A stretch of 35,837 nt of DNA, from NCBI RefSeq assembly GCF_002936955.1, contig NZ_MPZM01000033.1, positions 1 through 35,837 of the forward strand, in the 5' to 3' direction. Shown piece by piece: positions 27,457 to 35,837 of the stretch (position 1 is its first letter; each line of letters opens with the position of its first letter). Made by a program: the position numbers and the translations under genes. The notes under the pieces are model-generated. The model did no database searches, was not told the origin of the DNA, and was given only the letters and a program-made list of their open reading frames with translations. This DNA is from Oceanisphaera arctica. Its GTDB lineage: Bacteria > Pseudomonadota > Gammaproteobacteria > Enterobacterales > Aeromonadaceae.

Positions 27457-27525
27457 ATATGGTTTAAATACCCATCTGACATATTAGACTCGGGCTCAGA
27501 ATTTATTCTTGCCCTGGAGTTAATC

Positions 27526-28530
27526 ATGCGTAAATCCCTCCTGACTTCCGTGCTGTTTGCCGCTGGCCTGAGCGCCGCCCTGCCGCTTCAGGCCAAGGAG
27601 TTGCTCAACAGCAGCTACGACATCGCTCGTGAACTGTTCGCCGAAATCAATCCGATATTCATAGAACACTGGGAAAAAGAAACCGGTGAAAAACTGGAAA
27701 TCAAACAGACTCACGCCGGCTCTTCTCGCCAGGCGCAAGCCATTTTGCAGGGCCTGCGTGCCGACATCGTCACCTACAACCAGGTGACCGATGTGGATGT
27801 GTTGTATCAAAAAGGCAAGCTGATCCCCGAAGACTGGAAAGCCCGCTTGCCGAATGACAGCTCGCCCTATGTGTCCACCATGGCGTTTCTGGTACGCAAG
27901 GATAATCCCAAGAATATCAAGGACTGGAACGACCTGACCCGTGAAGACGTACAGCTGGTGTTCCCCAACCCTAAAACTTCCGGTAACGGCCGTTACACCT
28001 ACCTGGCCGCCTGGGGTGCCGCCCACAAGCAGTTTAACGGCGATCAGGACAAGATCCTGGAGCATATGGGTAAATTGGTGAAGCAGGTAGCTGTGTTTGA
28101 TACGGGCGGCCGTGGTGCCACCACCACCTTTGTGGAACGGGGTATCGGCGACGTGCTGATCACCTTCGAGTCTGAAGTAAACAACATCAAAGACTTGTAC
28201 GCCGATGATGAATACCAGGTAGTCGTGCCCTCGGTAGACGTATTGGCAGAATTCCCGGTGACCTGGATTGATCGCAACGTCGAGCGTAACGGTACCGCCG
28301 AGCAGGCCAGGGCCTATCTGGAATTCCTCTATACCCCCGAAGCCCAGCGCATTCTGGCCAACTACTACTACCGGGTGCATAACGAAGCCGTGGCTGCCGA
28401 AGTGGCCGACCGCTTCCCTGAAACTTCGCTGTTCAAGGTAGAAGACATTTTCGGCAGCTGGGAAGAGGCCATGGGCGCCCACTTCGCCAACGGCGGCAGC
28501 CTGGATCAGCTGCAGGCCCGGGGGCGCTAA
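27526..28530 (+). CDS. cysP: Thiosulfate/sulfate-binding periplasmic protein CysP
   Basis: A 334-residue periplasmic solute-binding protein with a signal peptide ([23 protein letters not shown], about 1-23). The mature start [19 protein letters not shown] and the blocks [54 protein letters not shown], and [22 protein letters not shown] are those of CysP rather than Sbp. CysP delivers thiosulfate and sulfate to the CysTWA importer. The ATG has GGAG seven bases upstream. It is the first gene of cysP-cysT-cysW-cysA; the next ORF starts three bases after its stop. Confidence 0.96.
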   Translation: MRKSLLTSVLFAAGLSAALPLQAKELLNSSYDIARELFAEINPIFIEHWEKETGEKLEIKQTHAGSSRQAQAILQGLRADIVTYNQVTDVDVLYQKGKLIPEDWKARLPNDSSPYVSTMAFLVRKDNPKNIKDWNDLTREDVQLVFPNPKTSGNGRYTYLAAWGAAHKQFNGDQDKILEHMGKLVKQVAVFDTGGRGATTTFVERGIGDVLITFESEVNNIKDLYADDEYQVVVPSVDVLAEFPVTWIDRNVERNGTAEQARAYLEFLYTPEAQRILANYYYRVHNEAVAAEVADRFPETSLFKVEDIFGSWEEAMGAHFANGGSLDQLQARGR

Positions 28531-28533
28531 GCG

Positions 28534-29373
28534 ATGGCGGCGCTGTTAGGTACCAAACGGGTACTGCCTGGCTTTACCCTCAGCCTGGGCACCAGCCTGC
28601 TGTTTGTCAGCCTGATCATACTGCTGCCGCTCACCGGCCTGGTGATCAACACCAGCCAGATGGGCTGGGCGCAGTACTGGCAGGTGGTTAGCGACCCGCG
28701 GGTGGTGGCTACCTACAAGGTCACCCTCAGCGCCGCCGCCGTAGCCAGCCTGTTCAATATGGTCTTTGGCCTGCTGATGGCCTGGATCCTCACCCGCTAC
28801 CGCTTTCCCGGCCGGGCCCTGCTCGACGGCCTGATGGACCTGCCCTTCGCCCTGCCTACCGCGGTGGCCGGCCTGACTCTGGCTTCGCTGTTCGCCACCA
28901 ATGGCTGGTACGGTGAGTGGTTGGCCGAGCTGGGCATCAAGGTGTCCTACACCTGGATGGGCATAGTGGTGGCCATGGTGTTTACCAGCGTGCCCTTCGT
29001 GGTGCGTACCGTACAGCCGGTGCTGGAAGATCTGGGTCCGGAATATGAAGAAGCGGCCGCCACCCTGGGCGCCAGCCCCTGGCAGGCCTTCAGCCGGGTG
29101 GTGTTACCCGAGCTGAAACCGGCGTTGATCACCGGCACCGCCCTGTCGTTCACCCGCAGCCTGGGTGAGTTTGGCGCCGTTATCTTCATCGCCGGCAACA
29201 TGCCCTGGCAGACCGAAATTACCTCGCTGATGATCTTCATCAAGCTACAGGAATTCGACTATGCCGCCGCCAGCGCCATCGCCAGCGTAGTATTGCTTGC
29301 CTCCTTCGTGCTGTTGTTCCTGATCAACGGCATTCAGAGCCGCTTCATGCGCCGCGTGCGAGGAAACAGCTGA
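28534..29373 (+). CDS. cysT: Sulfate/thiosulfate ABC transporter permease CysT (CysU)
   Basis: A 279-residue inner-membrane permease with six hydrophobic segments. It has the ABC-permease EAA loop EEAAATLGASPWQAFSRVVLP near residues 170-190, which contacts the CysA ATPase. The segment GLPFALPTAVAGLTLASLFA-type and SLGEFGAVIFIAGNMPWQTEI are characteristic of CysT. It forms the channel with CysW. Its TGA overlaps the cysW ATG by one base (TGATG). Confidence 0.95.
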   Translation: MAALLGTKRVLPGFTLSLGTSLLFVSLIILLPLTGLVINTSQMGWAQYWQVVSDPRVVATYKVTLSAAAVASLFNMVFGLLMAWILTRYRFPGRALLDGLMDLPFALPTAVAGLTLASLFATNGWYGEWLAELGIKVSYTWMGIVVAMVFTSVPFVVRTVQPVLEDLGPEYEEAAATLGASPWQAFSRVVLPELKPALITGTALSFTRSLGEFGAVIFIAGNMPWQTEITSLMIFIKLQEFDYAAASAIASVVLLASFVLLFLINGIQSRFMRRVRGNS

Positions 29374-30212
29374 TGGAACAGACGCTTACACTGAAGGCAT
29401 CCCGTCCCTGGGGTCGCTGGTTGCTGATTGGCACCGGCGTGGTGCTGACCCTGCTGTTGCTGGTGGTGCCATTGCTGGCCATTATCGCCGGCGCCTTCGC
29501 CGCCGGTGTGGGCGGCGTGCTGGACAACCTGAACGAGCCGGACATGCTGCATGCCATCGGCCTGACGCTGCTGGTGGCGGCACTGACAGTGCCCATCAAC
29601 CTGGTGTTCGGTACCCTGCTGGCCTGGCTGGTCACCCGTTTTCAGTTTCGTGGCCGCCAGCTGCTGCTGACCCTGATGGATGTCCCCTTCGCGGTCTCGC
29701 CTGTGGTGGCCGGTTTGCTCTATCTGCTGATGTACGGGGTCAATGGCCCGGTCGGCGGCTGGCTCGACGGTTATGACATGCAGCTGATGTTTTCCTGGCC
29801 GGGCATCGTCATGGTCACGGTATTCGTTACCTGTCCCTTCATGATCCGTGAGCTGGTACCGCTGATGAGCAGCCAGGGCACCGATTCGGAAGAGGCGGCC
29901 GTACTGCTGGGGGCCAGCGGCTGGCAACTGTTTCGCAAGGTAACCTTGCCCAATATTCGCTGGGCGCTGCTGTACGGCGTGATCCTGACCAACGCCCGGG
30001 CTGTGGGCGAGTTCGGCGCGGTTTCCGTGGTGTCCGGCGGTATTCGCGGCGAAACCAATACGCTGTCGCTGCACGTCGAACTGCTGCATCAGGACTATAA
30101 CGCGGTCGGTGCCTTTACCGCCGCCGCCCTGCTCACCCTGATGGCCGTTATTACCTTATTGTTCAAATCCTATCTCGAGTGGCGCCTGCACAGCGCCGAA
30201 GCACAGGAGTAA
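29373..30212 (+). CDS. cysW: Sulfate/thiosulfate ABC transporter permease CysW
   Basis: The second permease subunit, 279 residues. It has six hydrophobic segments, the DVPFAVSPVVAGLLYLLMYG block, the EAA loop EEAAVLLGASGWQLFRKVTLP, and the CysW-type ending ARAVGEFGAVSVVSGGIRG followed by TLSLHVELLHQDYN. Its ATG overlaps the cysT stop, and cysA begins six bases after its own stop, so subunit synthesis is coupled. Confidence 0.95.
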   Translation: MEQTLTLKASRPWGRWLLIGTGVVLTLLLLVVPLLAIIAGAFAAGVGGVLDNLNEPDMLHAIGLTLLVAALTVPINLVFGTLLAWLVTRFQFRGRQLLLTLMDVPFAVSPVVAGLLYLLMYGVNGPVGGWLDGYDMQLMFSWPGIVMVTVFVTCPFMIRELVPLMSSQGTDSEEAAVLLGASGWQLFRKVTLPNIRWALLYGVILTNARAVGEFGAVSVVSGGIRGETNTLSLHVELLHQDYNAVGAFTAAALLTLMAVITLLFKSYLEWRLHSAEAQE

Positions 30213-30218
30213 TCCAGT

Positions 30219-31310
30219 ATGAGTATTCAGATTGAGGGTATTCACAAGTCCTTCGGCAAAACCCGGGTGCTGCACGACATCAACCTCGACCTGCCCAGCG
30301 GCCAGCTGGTGGGGCTGCTGGGTCCTTCCGGCTCGGGCAAGACCACGCTGCTGCGCATCATCGCCGGCCTGGAGCACGCCAACGGCGGCCGCATACATTT
30401 TAACGGTACCGATGTGACCGAGCTGCACGCCCGGGATCGCAAGGTCGGCTTCGTATTCCAGCACTATGCGCTGTTCCGCCACATGACGGTGTTCGACAAC
30501 ATCGCCTTCGGCCTGACCATCAAGCCGAAGCGGGAGCGCCCATCCAGCGACGAAATCAAGAAACGGGTCGGCAGCCTGCTGGAGATGATACAGCTGTCCC
30601 ACCTGGCGGACCGCTTTCCGGCGCAACTGTCCGGCGGCCAGCGTCAGCGCGTCGCCCTGGCCCGGGCGCTGGCGGTAGAACCACGCGTGCTGCTGCTCGA
30701 CGAGCCCTTCGGCGCCCTCGACGCCCAGGTGCGCAAGGAACTGCGCCGCTGGCTGCGTCGCCTGCACGACGAGCTGCACTTCACCAGTATCTTCGTGACC
30801 CACGATCAGGAAGAGGCGCTGGATGTGTCGGATCAGGTGGTGGTGATGAGCCAGGGCCGGGTCGAACAGATAGGCAACCCGGACGACATCTGGCAGCAGC
30901 CGGCCAGCCGTTTCGTGCTGGAGTTTCTGGGTGAGGTAAACAAGATCGACGGCGACATCAGCGGCAGCCGTTTCAAGGTGGGTCATTATCCGCTGCAACT
31001 GCCGGTGGCCAGCCATAAGCAGGGCAAGGCTAGCTGGTATCTGCGCCCGCACGAGATCAGCCTGAGCGCCCAGGCCGATGCTCAACACCCGCTGCCGGTA
31101 CTGGTCACCGACCTCAATCCGCGCGGCGCCCTGGTCCGGCTGGAGCTGGAACCTCAGGACTGGCCCGGCCCCTTGCTGGAAGCCGAACTGCCTCGCCACC
31201 AGCTGGAGCAGGCCCGCCGTGGACAAACCCTTTATCTCGGCAGCCAGGGAGGCCGCCTCTACGTCGGCGATCAGCAGGTCACCGACGACAGCCTGGCGTT
31301 AACGGCTTAA
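30219..31310 (+). CDS. cysA: Sulfate/thiosulfate ABC transporter ATPase CysA
   Basis: A 363-residue ATPase. Walker [10 protein letters not shown] is at 35-43, with Q-loop VFQHYALF, signature [15 protein letters not shown], Walker [13 protein letters not shown], and H-loop [14 protein letters not shown]-terminal regulatory TOBE-like region (about 240-355, [11 protein letters not shown]) follows. It powers sulfate/thiosulfate import through CysT-CysW. It is the last gene of the operon. No standard terminator follows; instead the G-rich heptad array at 31322 begins 12 bases after the stop. Confidence 0.97.
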   Translation: MSIQIEGIHKSFGKTRVLHDINLDLPSGQLVGLLGPSGSGKTTLLRIIAGLEHANGGRIHFNGTDVTELHARDRKVGFVFQHYALFRHMTVFDNIAFGLTIKPKRERPSSDEIKKRVGSLLEMIQLSHLADRFPAQLSGGQRQRVALARALAVEPRVLLLDEPFGALDAQVRKELRRWLRRLHDELHFTSIFVTHDQEEALDVSDQVVVMSQGRVEQIGNPDDIWQQPASRFVLEFLGEVNKIDGDISGSRFKVGHYPLQLPVASHKQGKASWYLRPHEISLSAQADAQHPLPVLVTDLNPRGALVRLELEPQDWPGPLLEAELPRHQLEQARRGQTLYLGSQGGRLYVGDQQVTDDSLALTA

Positions 31311-31321
31311 AGACCGGAACT

Positions 31322-31342
31322 GGGGACTGGGGACTGGGGACT
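31322..31342 (+). repeat. GGGGACT heptad array after cysA
   Basis: Three perfect tandem copies of GGGGACT, followed by GGCAGG. It is G-rich on the cysA sense strand. It lies opposite the C-rich heptads at 31356-31390, with which it could pair imperfectly to form a hairpin between the convergent genes. Confidence 0.9.
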
Positions 31343-31355
31343 GGCAGGCAGTATT

Positions 31356-31390
31356 CCCCAATCCCTGCTCCCTAATCCCTAATCCCTGCA
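31356..31390 (-). repeat. CCCNNNN heptad array after cysM (GGG-rich on the cysM strand)
   Basis: Five consecutive 7-base units, CCCCAAT, CCCTGCT, CCCTAAT, CCCTAAT, CCCTGCA, with CCC recurring exactly every seven bases from 31356 to 31384. The array starts one base beyond the cysM stop codon. On the cysM sense strand each unit carries a GGG. Confidence 0.9.
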
Positions 31391-31391
31391 G

Positions 31392-32285
31392 TTACCCGTT
31401 GAACACCCCGGATGACAGGTAGCGATCGCCCCGGTCGCAGATGATGGCGACGATGATGGCGTTATCGAGCTGCTCCGCCAGCCTGAGCGCACCGGCCACG
31501 GCGCCACCGGAGCTGACGCCACAGAAGATACCTTCTTCTTTCGCCAGCCTCAGCATGATGGCCACTGCTTCTTCTTCGCTGATATCCAGCACCTGGTCCA
31601 CCCGGCTCTTTTCGAAAATTCCCGGCAGATAGGCCTCGGGCCAGCGGCGAATACCCGGAATATGGCTGCCTTCGCAGGGCTGCAGGCCGACGATTTGCAC
31701 CGCTTCGTTCTGCTGCTTGAGGTATTGAGATACCCCCATTATGGTGCCGGTAGTGCCCATGCTGGACACAAAATGGGTCACCTGCCCTTCGGTTTGCTGC
31801 CAGATTTCGGGCCCCGTGGTCAGCAGATGCGCCTCCGGATTGTCCGGATTGTTGAACTGATCGAGGATCACGCCCTGACCTTCGGCCGCCATCTTGTCTG
31901 CCAGATCCCGGGCCCCTTCCATTCCCTCTTCCTTGCTCACCAGAATCAGCTCGGCGCCATAGGCCAGCATCGAGGCTTTGCGCTCTTCGGTGGCGTTATC
32001 GGGCATGATCAGCACCATGCGATAGCCCTTGATCGCCGCCGCCATCGCCAAGGCAATGCCGGTGTTGCCGCTGGTGGCTTCGATCAGCGTGTCGCCGGGC
32101 TTGATATCACCGCGGGCCTCGGCCTGGCGGATCATGTTCAGGGCCGGTCTGTCTTTTACCGAGCCGGCCGGGTTGTTGCCTTCCAGCTTCACCAGCACCT
32201 GACTGCCTGTGTGGCTAGCCAGCCGCTGCAGACGCACCAGCGGAGTGTTGCCGACAAAGTCCTCTATGGTCGGGAATTGCATCAT
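31392..32285 (-). CDS. cysM: Cysteine synthase B
   Basis: CysM is a PLP enzyme that makes cysteine from O-acetylserine with sulfide, or S-sulfocysteine with thiosulfate. The 297-residue product has IGNTPLVRLQ-type FVGNTPLVRLQRL, the PLP-lysine segment PAGSVKDRPALNMI, the substrate loop EATSGNTGIALAMA, the GTTGTIMG phosphate loop, and GSHIPGIRRWPEAYLP, which is typical of CysM. Two tandem ATGs (32285 and 32282) compete; the AAGGA spacing suits the second slightly better. Placed convergent to cysPTWA, it is part of the same thiosulfate/sulfate assimilation set as the enterobacterial cysPTWAM operon, but inverted. Confidence 0.95.
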   Translation of the reverse strand: MMQFPTIEDFVGNTPLVRLQRLASHTGSQVLVKLEGNNPAGSVKDRPALNMIRQAEARGDIKPGDTLIEATSGNTGIALAMAAAIKGYRMVLIMPDNATEERKASMLAYGAELILVSKEEGMEGARDLADKMAAEGQGVILDQFNNPDNPEAHLLTTGPEIWQQTEGQVTHFVSSMGTTGTIMGVSQYLKQQNEAVQIVGLQPCEGSHIPGIRRWPEAYLPGIFEKSRVDQVLDISEEEAVAIMLRLAKEEGIFCGVSSGGAVAGALRLAEQLDNAIIVAIICDRGDRYLSSGVFNG

Positions 32286-32389
32286 TAATCCTTGAAAGCT
32301 ATGCGTTAAGGCCAGTTTACCCGATGTCACCGGCTCGGAGCCATGCCGGAGAAACCCTGTTATTGCTACGCTATTTACTGCCGGGCTCT

Positions 32390-33007
32390 TTATTTCTGGA
32401 CAAGTGCCAGCCGCGCGCCCAGTGCCATCATGAGCCCGCCAGAGAGCCGATTAAGATAAACCGACACCCGCTCCCGACCCTGCAAACCCCGCTTCAGCCG
32501 CTGGCCGAGCAGACCATAGGCGCCGTTGCAGAGGGTAGCGGTCAGGGTGAATACCAACCCCAGTTGCAGCAACTGCAGGGGCACAGAGCCCCGCTCCTGG
32601 CTGATAAACTGGGGCAGAAAGGCGAGAAAGAACAACGCCACCTTGGGGTTGAGCAAGCCGACCATGAGGCCGCGATAAAAAATCCGGCCAATGCTGCCGC
32701 TGTTTTGCGCCTGGGGCAGATACATGGCCGAGGCACTGCGCAGACTGGTCCAGCCCAGATACAGCAGATAGGCCGCGCCCAGATACTTGATCACCATGAA
32801 GGCGGTGGCCGACTGCATCACCAGTGCCGACAAACCCACCACCGCCAGTAGGGTGTGGCCCAGATAAGACAGGCCCAGCCCCAGCGCGGCCCAGAGACCG
32901 GCAAAACGTCGCTCGCCCAAGGCTTGCGACAGTACAAAGAAGATATCCGGCCCCGGTGTTACATTCAGGGCCAGACAGGCGGGAATAAACAGCAACCAGA
33001 GTTCCAT
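32390..33007 (-). CDS. LysE/RhtB family amino-acid exporter
   Basis: A 205-residue membrane protein with about six hydrophobic segments. The RhtB-family N-terminal signature NVTPGPDIFFVLSQAL is near residues 15-30. Also seen are GLGLSYLGHTLLAVVGLSAL, IKYLGAAYLLYLGW, and the FYRGLMVGLLNPKVALFFLAFLPQF block. Members export amino acids such as homoserine, threonine or related metabolites. The substrate cannot be predicted. The ATG at 33007 has GAGG upstream; the frame stays open far beyond it only as antisense of the divergent acetyltransferase gene. Position near cysM might hint at a cysteine-pathway metabolite, which is speculation. Confidence 0.9.
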   Translation of the reverse strand: MELWLLFIPACLALNVTPGPDIFFVLSQALGERRFAGLWAALGLGLSYLGHTLLAVVGLSALVMQSATAFMVIKYLGAAYLLYLGWTSLRSASAMYLPQAQNSGSIGRIFYRGLMVGLLNPKVALFFLAFLPQFISQERGSVPLQLLQLGLVFTLTATLCNGAYGLLGQRLKRGLQGRERVSVYLNRLSGGLMMALGARLALVQK

Positions 33008-33115
33008 CACATACCTCAGCCGGAGTTGTCGGTGGTCAACACAAAAAAGCTCGCAGGCTGATAATATGCTACAAGCTGTCAAATCCTGCCATCCCCACGT
33101 ATTAAAGGAGATCCT

Positions 33116-35785
33116 ATGCCGCTGAAAGGACTTGATGCCCTCTTCCGGCCCGCCAGCATCGCCGTGATCGGCGCCTCTCATCGGGACGATGGCGCCGGTA
33201 AGCTGGTGATGAAAAATCTGCTGGCCGGTAACTTCAGCGGCCCCATCATGCCGGTGAATCCCAAATACGAAGCCGTGGCGGGCGTCATGGCCTACCCCGA
33301 TATCCAGAGCCTGCCCCGGGTACCCGACCTGGCCATTATCTGTACGCCAGCCAGCAAGAACCCGGGCATTATCGACCAACTCGGCCGAAAAGGCTGTAAA
33401 GCCGCCATTATTCTCGCCGCCGGCACCTCTCCCGTACAGCTGGAGCAGATGAAAACCAGCGCGCGCGAACATCAGATGCGCCTGCTCGGCCCCAACAGCA
33501 TGGGGGTAATACTGCCGCACCTGGGGCTGAATGTCAGTTTTGCGCCTTTTCCGGCAAAACCGGGTCGAATTGCCTTTGTTTCCCAATCGGCAGCCGTCTG
33601 CTCTACCATTCTGGACTGGGCCCGTCACAACGACATCGGCTTCTCGCACTTCATCTCTCTCGGCGATGCCTGCGATATCGACTTCGCCCAGCTGCTCGAC
33701 TATTTGGCGCGGGACCGGCACACCAGCGCCATTCTGCTGTATATGGATGCGGTGCAGGATGCCCGCGCCTTCATGTCCGCGGCGCGAACCGCCTCCCGCA
33801 ACAAGGCGGTGCTGGTGGTCAAAAGCGGCAAGACCCGCATCGGTGCCCAGCTGGGTCATTTGCATACCGGCGGTAATGTCGGCATGGACGCAGCCTACGA
33901 CGCCGCCATTCGCCGGGCCGGCATGCTACGGGTAAGAGACACTCACGATTTGTTTGCGGCGGTAGAAACCCTCAACCATGCCCAGAGCCTGCGCGGAGAA
34001 CGGCTGGTCATTCTCACCAATGGCGGCGGCCCCGCCATCATGGCCATCGACACCCTGCTGGCCCGGGGCGGCAAACTGGCCACCCTGAGCGACGGGACCA
34101 GGGCGGCGCTGGACAAGGTGCTGCCGCCGGCCTGGTCCCGGACCAACCCCATCGATATCGTCGGCGATGCGCCGGTAGCGCGCTACATCGACAGCCTGAA
34201 GGTGTTGCTCGACAGCGATGACTGTGACGCCATCCTGATCATGCATGCGCCCTCCGCCGCCGTGTCCAGTACCCGGGTGGCCAGGGAGATCATCAATACC
34301 ATCAGGGAACATCCGCGCGCCCGGCGTTTCAACATCCTCACCAACTGGTCCGGGGAAACCAGCGTATTCGAGGCGCGTCGCTGCTTTACCGAAGCCGGTA
34401 TTCCCACCTACCGCACCCCGGAAAGTGCCGCAGGTGCCTTCATGCACCTGGTGGAATATCGTCGCAACCAGAAACAATTAATGGAAACCCCGGAGTCCAT
34501 CTCCGATATGCCCAGCGACAGCGAGACGGTGAAGTTACTTATCAGAGAAGCCTTTGATCAGGGTATCACTCAGCTCGATACCCATGAGGTCAGCCGCTTG
34601 ATGGCCGCCTACGGCATTCATACCCTACCCACCTGGATTGCCTCCGATAGCACAGAAGCAGCGCATATTGCCGAACAAATCGGCTATCCGGTGGCGATCA
34701 AGCTGCGATCTCCGGATATCGTGCATAAGTCCGATGTATCCGGTGTGGTGCTCAATCTGCGTTCCGCCGCGGAGGTAGCCCAGGCCGCCGATGCCATTCT
34801 GGACCGGGTGCGGCAGTCTTATCCCGGTGCCCGTATCCATGGTTTGATGGTACAGCGCATGGCGCGTAGAGCCGGATCGCAGGAGCTGCATATCGGCGTG
34901 CGTTCGGACCCGGTGTTTGGCCCTGTGATTCTGCTGGGTGACGGCGGCATCGACTGGGAAGGCGAAGAGCAGGCCGCCGTCGCCCTGCTACCACTGAACA
35001 TGACATTGGCCCGTTATCTGGTGATCCATGCGCTTAAAAGCGGCAAGGTCAGAGCCAACCGCTCGCAGCAATCGCTGGATATGGAGGCCCTCTGCCGGGT
35101 ACTAACCAAGGTGTCTCACCTGATCATCAATCATCCCGAGATCACCCGGCTCGATATTCACCCGCTGCTGGCCACCGGCAAGGAGCTCATCGCCCTGGAT
35201 GTGGGCATGAAGCTCGAGCCCTTTGAGGGCGATGGTCAGGCACGACTGGCCATCCGCCCCTACCCCAAGGAATGGGAAGAAAAAACCCGGCTAAAAGATG
35301 GCAGCAGTATCCTGCTCCGCCCGATATTGCCGGAAGATGAGCCCGCCCATAAAGACTTTGTCGGCCATGTTTCCGATGAAGACCGCTATAAACGCTTCTT
35401 CGCCGATGTGGTGATCGGGCATGAAGAGCTGGCCCACATGACGCAGATCGATTATGACCGGGAAATGGCCTTCGTGGCCGTGGCAGAAGACGGAAAAATT
35501 CTGGCTGTAGTACGGGCAATATCCGATCCGGATAACGAGGATGCCGAGTTTGCCGTGCTGGTGCGCTCCGATCTCAAGGGTGTCGGACTGGGCCGATTAT
35601 TAATGGAGAAAATCATCCGTTATGCCCGCACTCGGGGCCTGAATAGCCTGAGTGGCATGACCATGCCCTCGAACCGGGGCATGATCACCCTGGCACGCAA
35701 GCTGGGATTCAAAGTCAAGGTACAGCTGGAAGACGGTATCGTAGAGCTCAAGCTGGCTCTGGAAACGGTAGAGGGTGAAGGGTGA
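33116..35785 (+). CDS. PatZ/YfiQ-like protein lysine acetyltransferase
   Basis: An 889-residue protein with the Pat/YfiQ layout. An ADP-forming acyl-CoA synthetase-like region (about 1-460: LFRPASIAVIGAS, IMPVNPKY, GPNSMGV, LTNGGGPAIMAID) comes first. An ATP-grasp-type domain (about 480-700: YPVAIKLRSPDIVHKSDVSGV, GDGGIDW) follows, then a C-terminal GNAT domain (about 735-885: MAFVAVAEDGKILAV, VLVRSDLKGVGLGRLLM). Pat acetylates lysines, classically on acetyl-CoA synthetase. The CoA-synthetase part keeps HTGG at 250-253, where the enterobacterial enzymes, as I recall them, lack the phospho-histidine. AAAGGAG precedes the ATG. The stop codon lies within the terminal heptad repeat. Confidence 0.92.
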   Translation: MPLKGLDALFRPASIAVIGASHRDDGAGKLVMKNLLAGNFSGPIMPVNPKYEAVAGVMAYPDIQSLPRVPDLAIICTPASKNPGIIDQLGRKGCKAAIILAAGTSPVQLEQMKTSAREHQMRLLGPNSMGVILPHLGLNVSFAPFPAKPGRIAFVSQSAAVCSTILDWARHNDIGFSHFISLGDACDIDFAQLLDYLARDRHTSAILLYMDAVQDARAFMSAARTASRNKAVLVVKSGKTRIGAQLGHLHTGGNVGMDAAYDAAIRRAGMLRVRDTHDLFAAVETLNHAQSLRGERLVILTNGGGPAIMAIDTLLARGGKLATLSDGTRAALDKVLPPAWSRTNPIDIVGDAPVARYIDSLKVLLDSDDCDAILIMHAPSAAVSSTRVAREIINTIREHPRARRFNILTNWSGETSVFEARRCFTEAGIPTYRTPESAAGAFMHLVEYRRNQKQLMETPESISDMPSDSETVKLLIREAFDQGITQLDTHEVSRLMAAYGIHTLPTWIASDSTEAAHIAEQIGYPVAIKLRSPDIVHKSDVSGVVLNLRSAAEVAQAADAILDRVRQSYPGARIHGLMVQRMARRAGSQELHIGVRSDPVFGPVILLGDGGIDWEGEEQAAVALLPLNMTLARYLVIHALKSGKVRANRSQQSLDMEALCRVLTKVSHLIINHPEITRLDIHPLLATGKELIALDVGMKLEPFEGDGQARLAIRPYPKEWEEKTRLKDGSSILLRPILPEDEPAHKDFVGHVSDEDRYKRFFADVVIGHEELAHMTQIDYDREMAFVAVAEDGKILAVVRAISDPDNEDAEFAVLVRSDLKGVGLGRLLMEKIIRYARTRGLNSLSGMTMPSNRGMITLARKLGFKVKVQLEDGIVELKLALETVEGEG

Positions 35786-35807
35786 AGGGTGAAGGGTGAA
35801 GGGTGAA
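35773..35807 (+). repeat. GGGTGAA heptad array spanning the pat stop codon
   Basis: Five perfect copies of GGGTGAA, then a variant GCGTGAG. The second copy contains the TGA that ends the acetyltransferase, so the repeat encodes its last residues (EGEG) and then continues untranslated. Confidence 0.92.
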
Positions 35808-35809
35808 GC

Positions 35810-35830
35810 GTGAGGGGCCCTTCCCCTCAC
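35810..35830 (+). other. Hairpin after the terminal heptad array
   Basis: GTGAGGGG (35810-35817) pairs with CCCCTCAC (35823-35830) around CCCTT. No T-run is visible before the window ends, so it is a possible but unproven transcript end for the acetyltransferase gene. Confidence 0.6.
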
Positions 35831-35837
35831 TGCCGAA

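Noticed and set aside
33008-33865. Possible 286-codon N-terminal extension of the LysE/RhtB exporter
   Set aside because: The extension is antisense to the PatZ-like gene. The exporter's own start with family N-terminus and ribosome-binding site is at 33007.
35773-35807. CRISPR-like array
   Set aside because: The units are contiguous 7-base repeats without spacers.

Overview
The window reads as a chromosomal segment of a marine or halotolerant gammaproteobacterium, most likely Aeromonadales (Oceanimonas / Oceanisphaera / Zobellella-like). This is an inference from three things: high-GC coding sequence, enterobacterial-type gene sets (RNase II, ZntB, a PatZ-type acetyltransferase, CysPTWA and CysM) and osmolyte/methylamine genes (choline dehydrogenase, a BCCT-like transporter, trimethylamine monooxygenase). 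Almost all of the window is housekeeping or accessory metabolism. There is no phage, transposase, CRISPR array, tRNA or rRNA.

Layout. 1-2.5 kb: the 3' part of a BetA-like GMC dehydrogenase and a short, divergent BCCT-like transporter, ending in a shared terminator. 2.5-4.3 kb (minus): three small conserved-family proteins (DUF1415, DUF3465, DUF3047). 4.4-7.5 kb (plus): a 5'-truncated DUF1989 gene, then the tightly overlapping 5-oxoprolinase genes pxpA-pxpB-pxpC. 7.5-9.6 kb (minus): an Atm1-type ABC exporter translationally coupled to a DUF1294 protein. 9.7-12.3 kb: zntB and a convergent TerC/CBS/CorC membrane protein. 12.3-13.06 kb: a gene-poor stretch with the wreck of a second pxpC and a three-hairpin repeat. 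13.07-14.46 kb (minus): trimethylamine monooxygenase with a TTG start. 14.6-16.0 kb (minus): thiM-thiE thiazole salvage pair. 16.1-17.05 kb: an unknown protein and a double-TM2 membrane protein. 17.5-23.8 kb (minus): thiC-thiDE-thiF-thiS-thiG-thiH under a TPP riboswitch. 24.4-27.3 kb (plus): a MenC-like protein lacking key catalytic residues, then rnb. 27.5-31.3 kb (plus): cysP-cysT-cysW-cysA sulfate/thiosulfate importer, facing cysM. 32.4-35.8 kb: a LysE/RhtB exporter divergent from a PatZ-like protein acetyltransferase.

Functional links. Sulfate/thiosulfate import and CysM supply cysteine sulfur. That sulfur is needed by ThiS-ThiF-ThiG-ThiH for the thiazole ring, so the two neighbouring pathways are connected metabolically. 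ThiM and a second ThiE salvage thiazole alongside the de novo operon. Choline oxidation and trimethylamine oxidation both feed osmolyte and methylamine metabolism.

The parts I find least ordinary are non-coding or decayed. (1) G-rich heptad arrays of the form GGGNNNN lie on the sense strand at the 3' ends of cysA, cysM and pat. (2) A structured repeat with inverted ends occurs in two oppositely oriented copies that bracket the thiC operon. (3) The MenC-like enolase-superfamily protein has lost its catalytic lysines. (4) There are relics of a second pxpC and a truncated DUF1989 gene. I did not find a clearly new multi-gene system.
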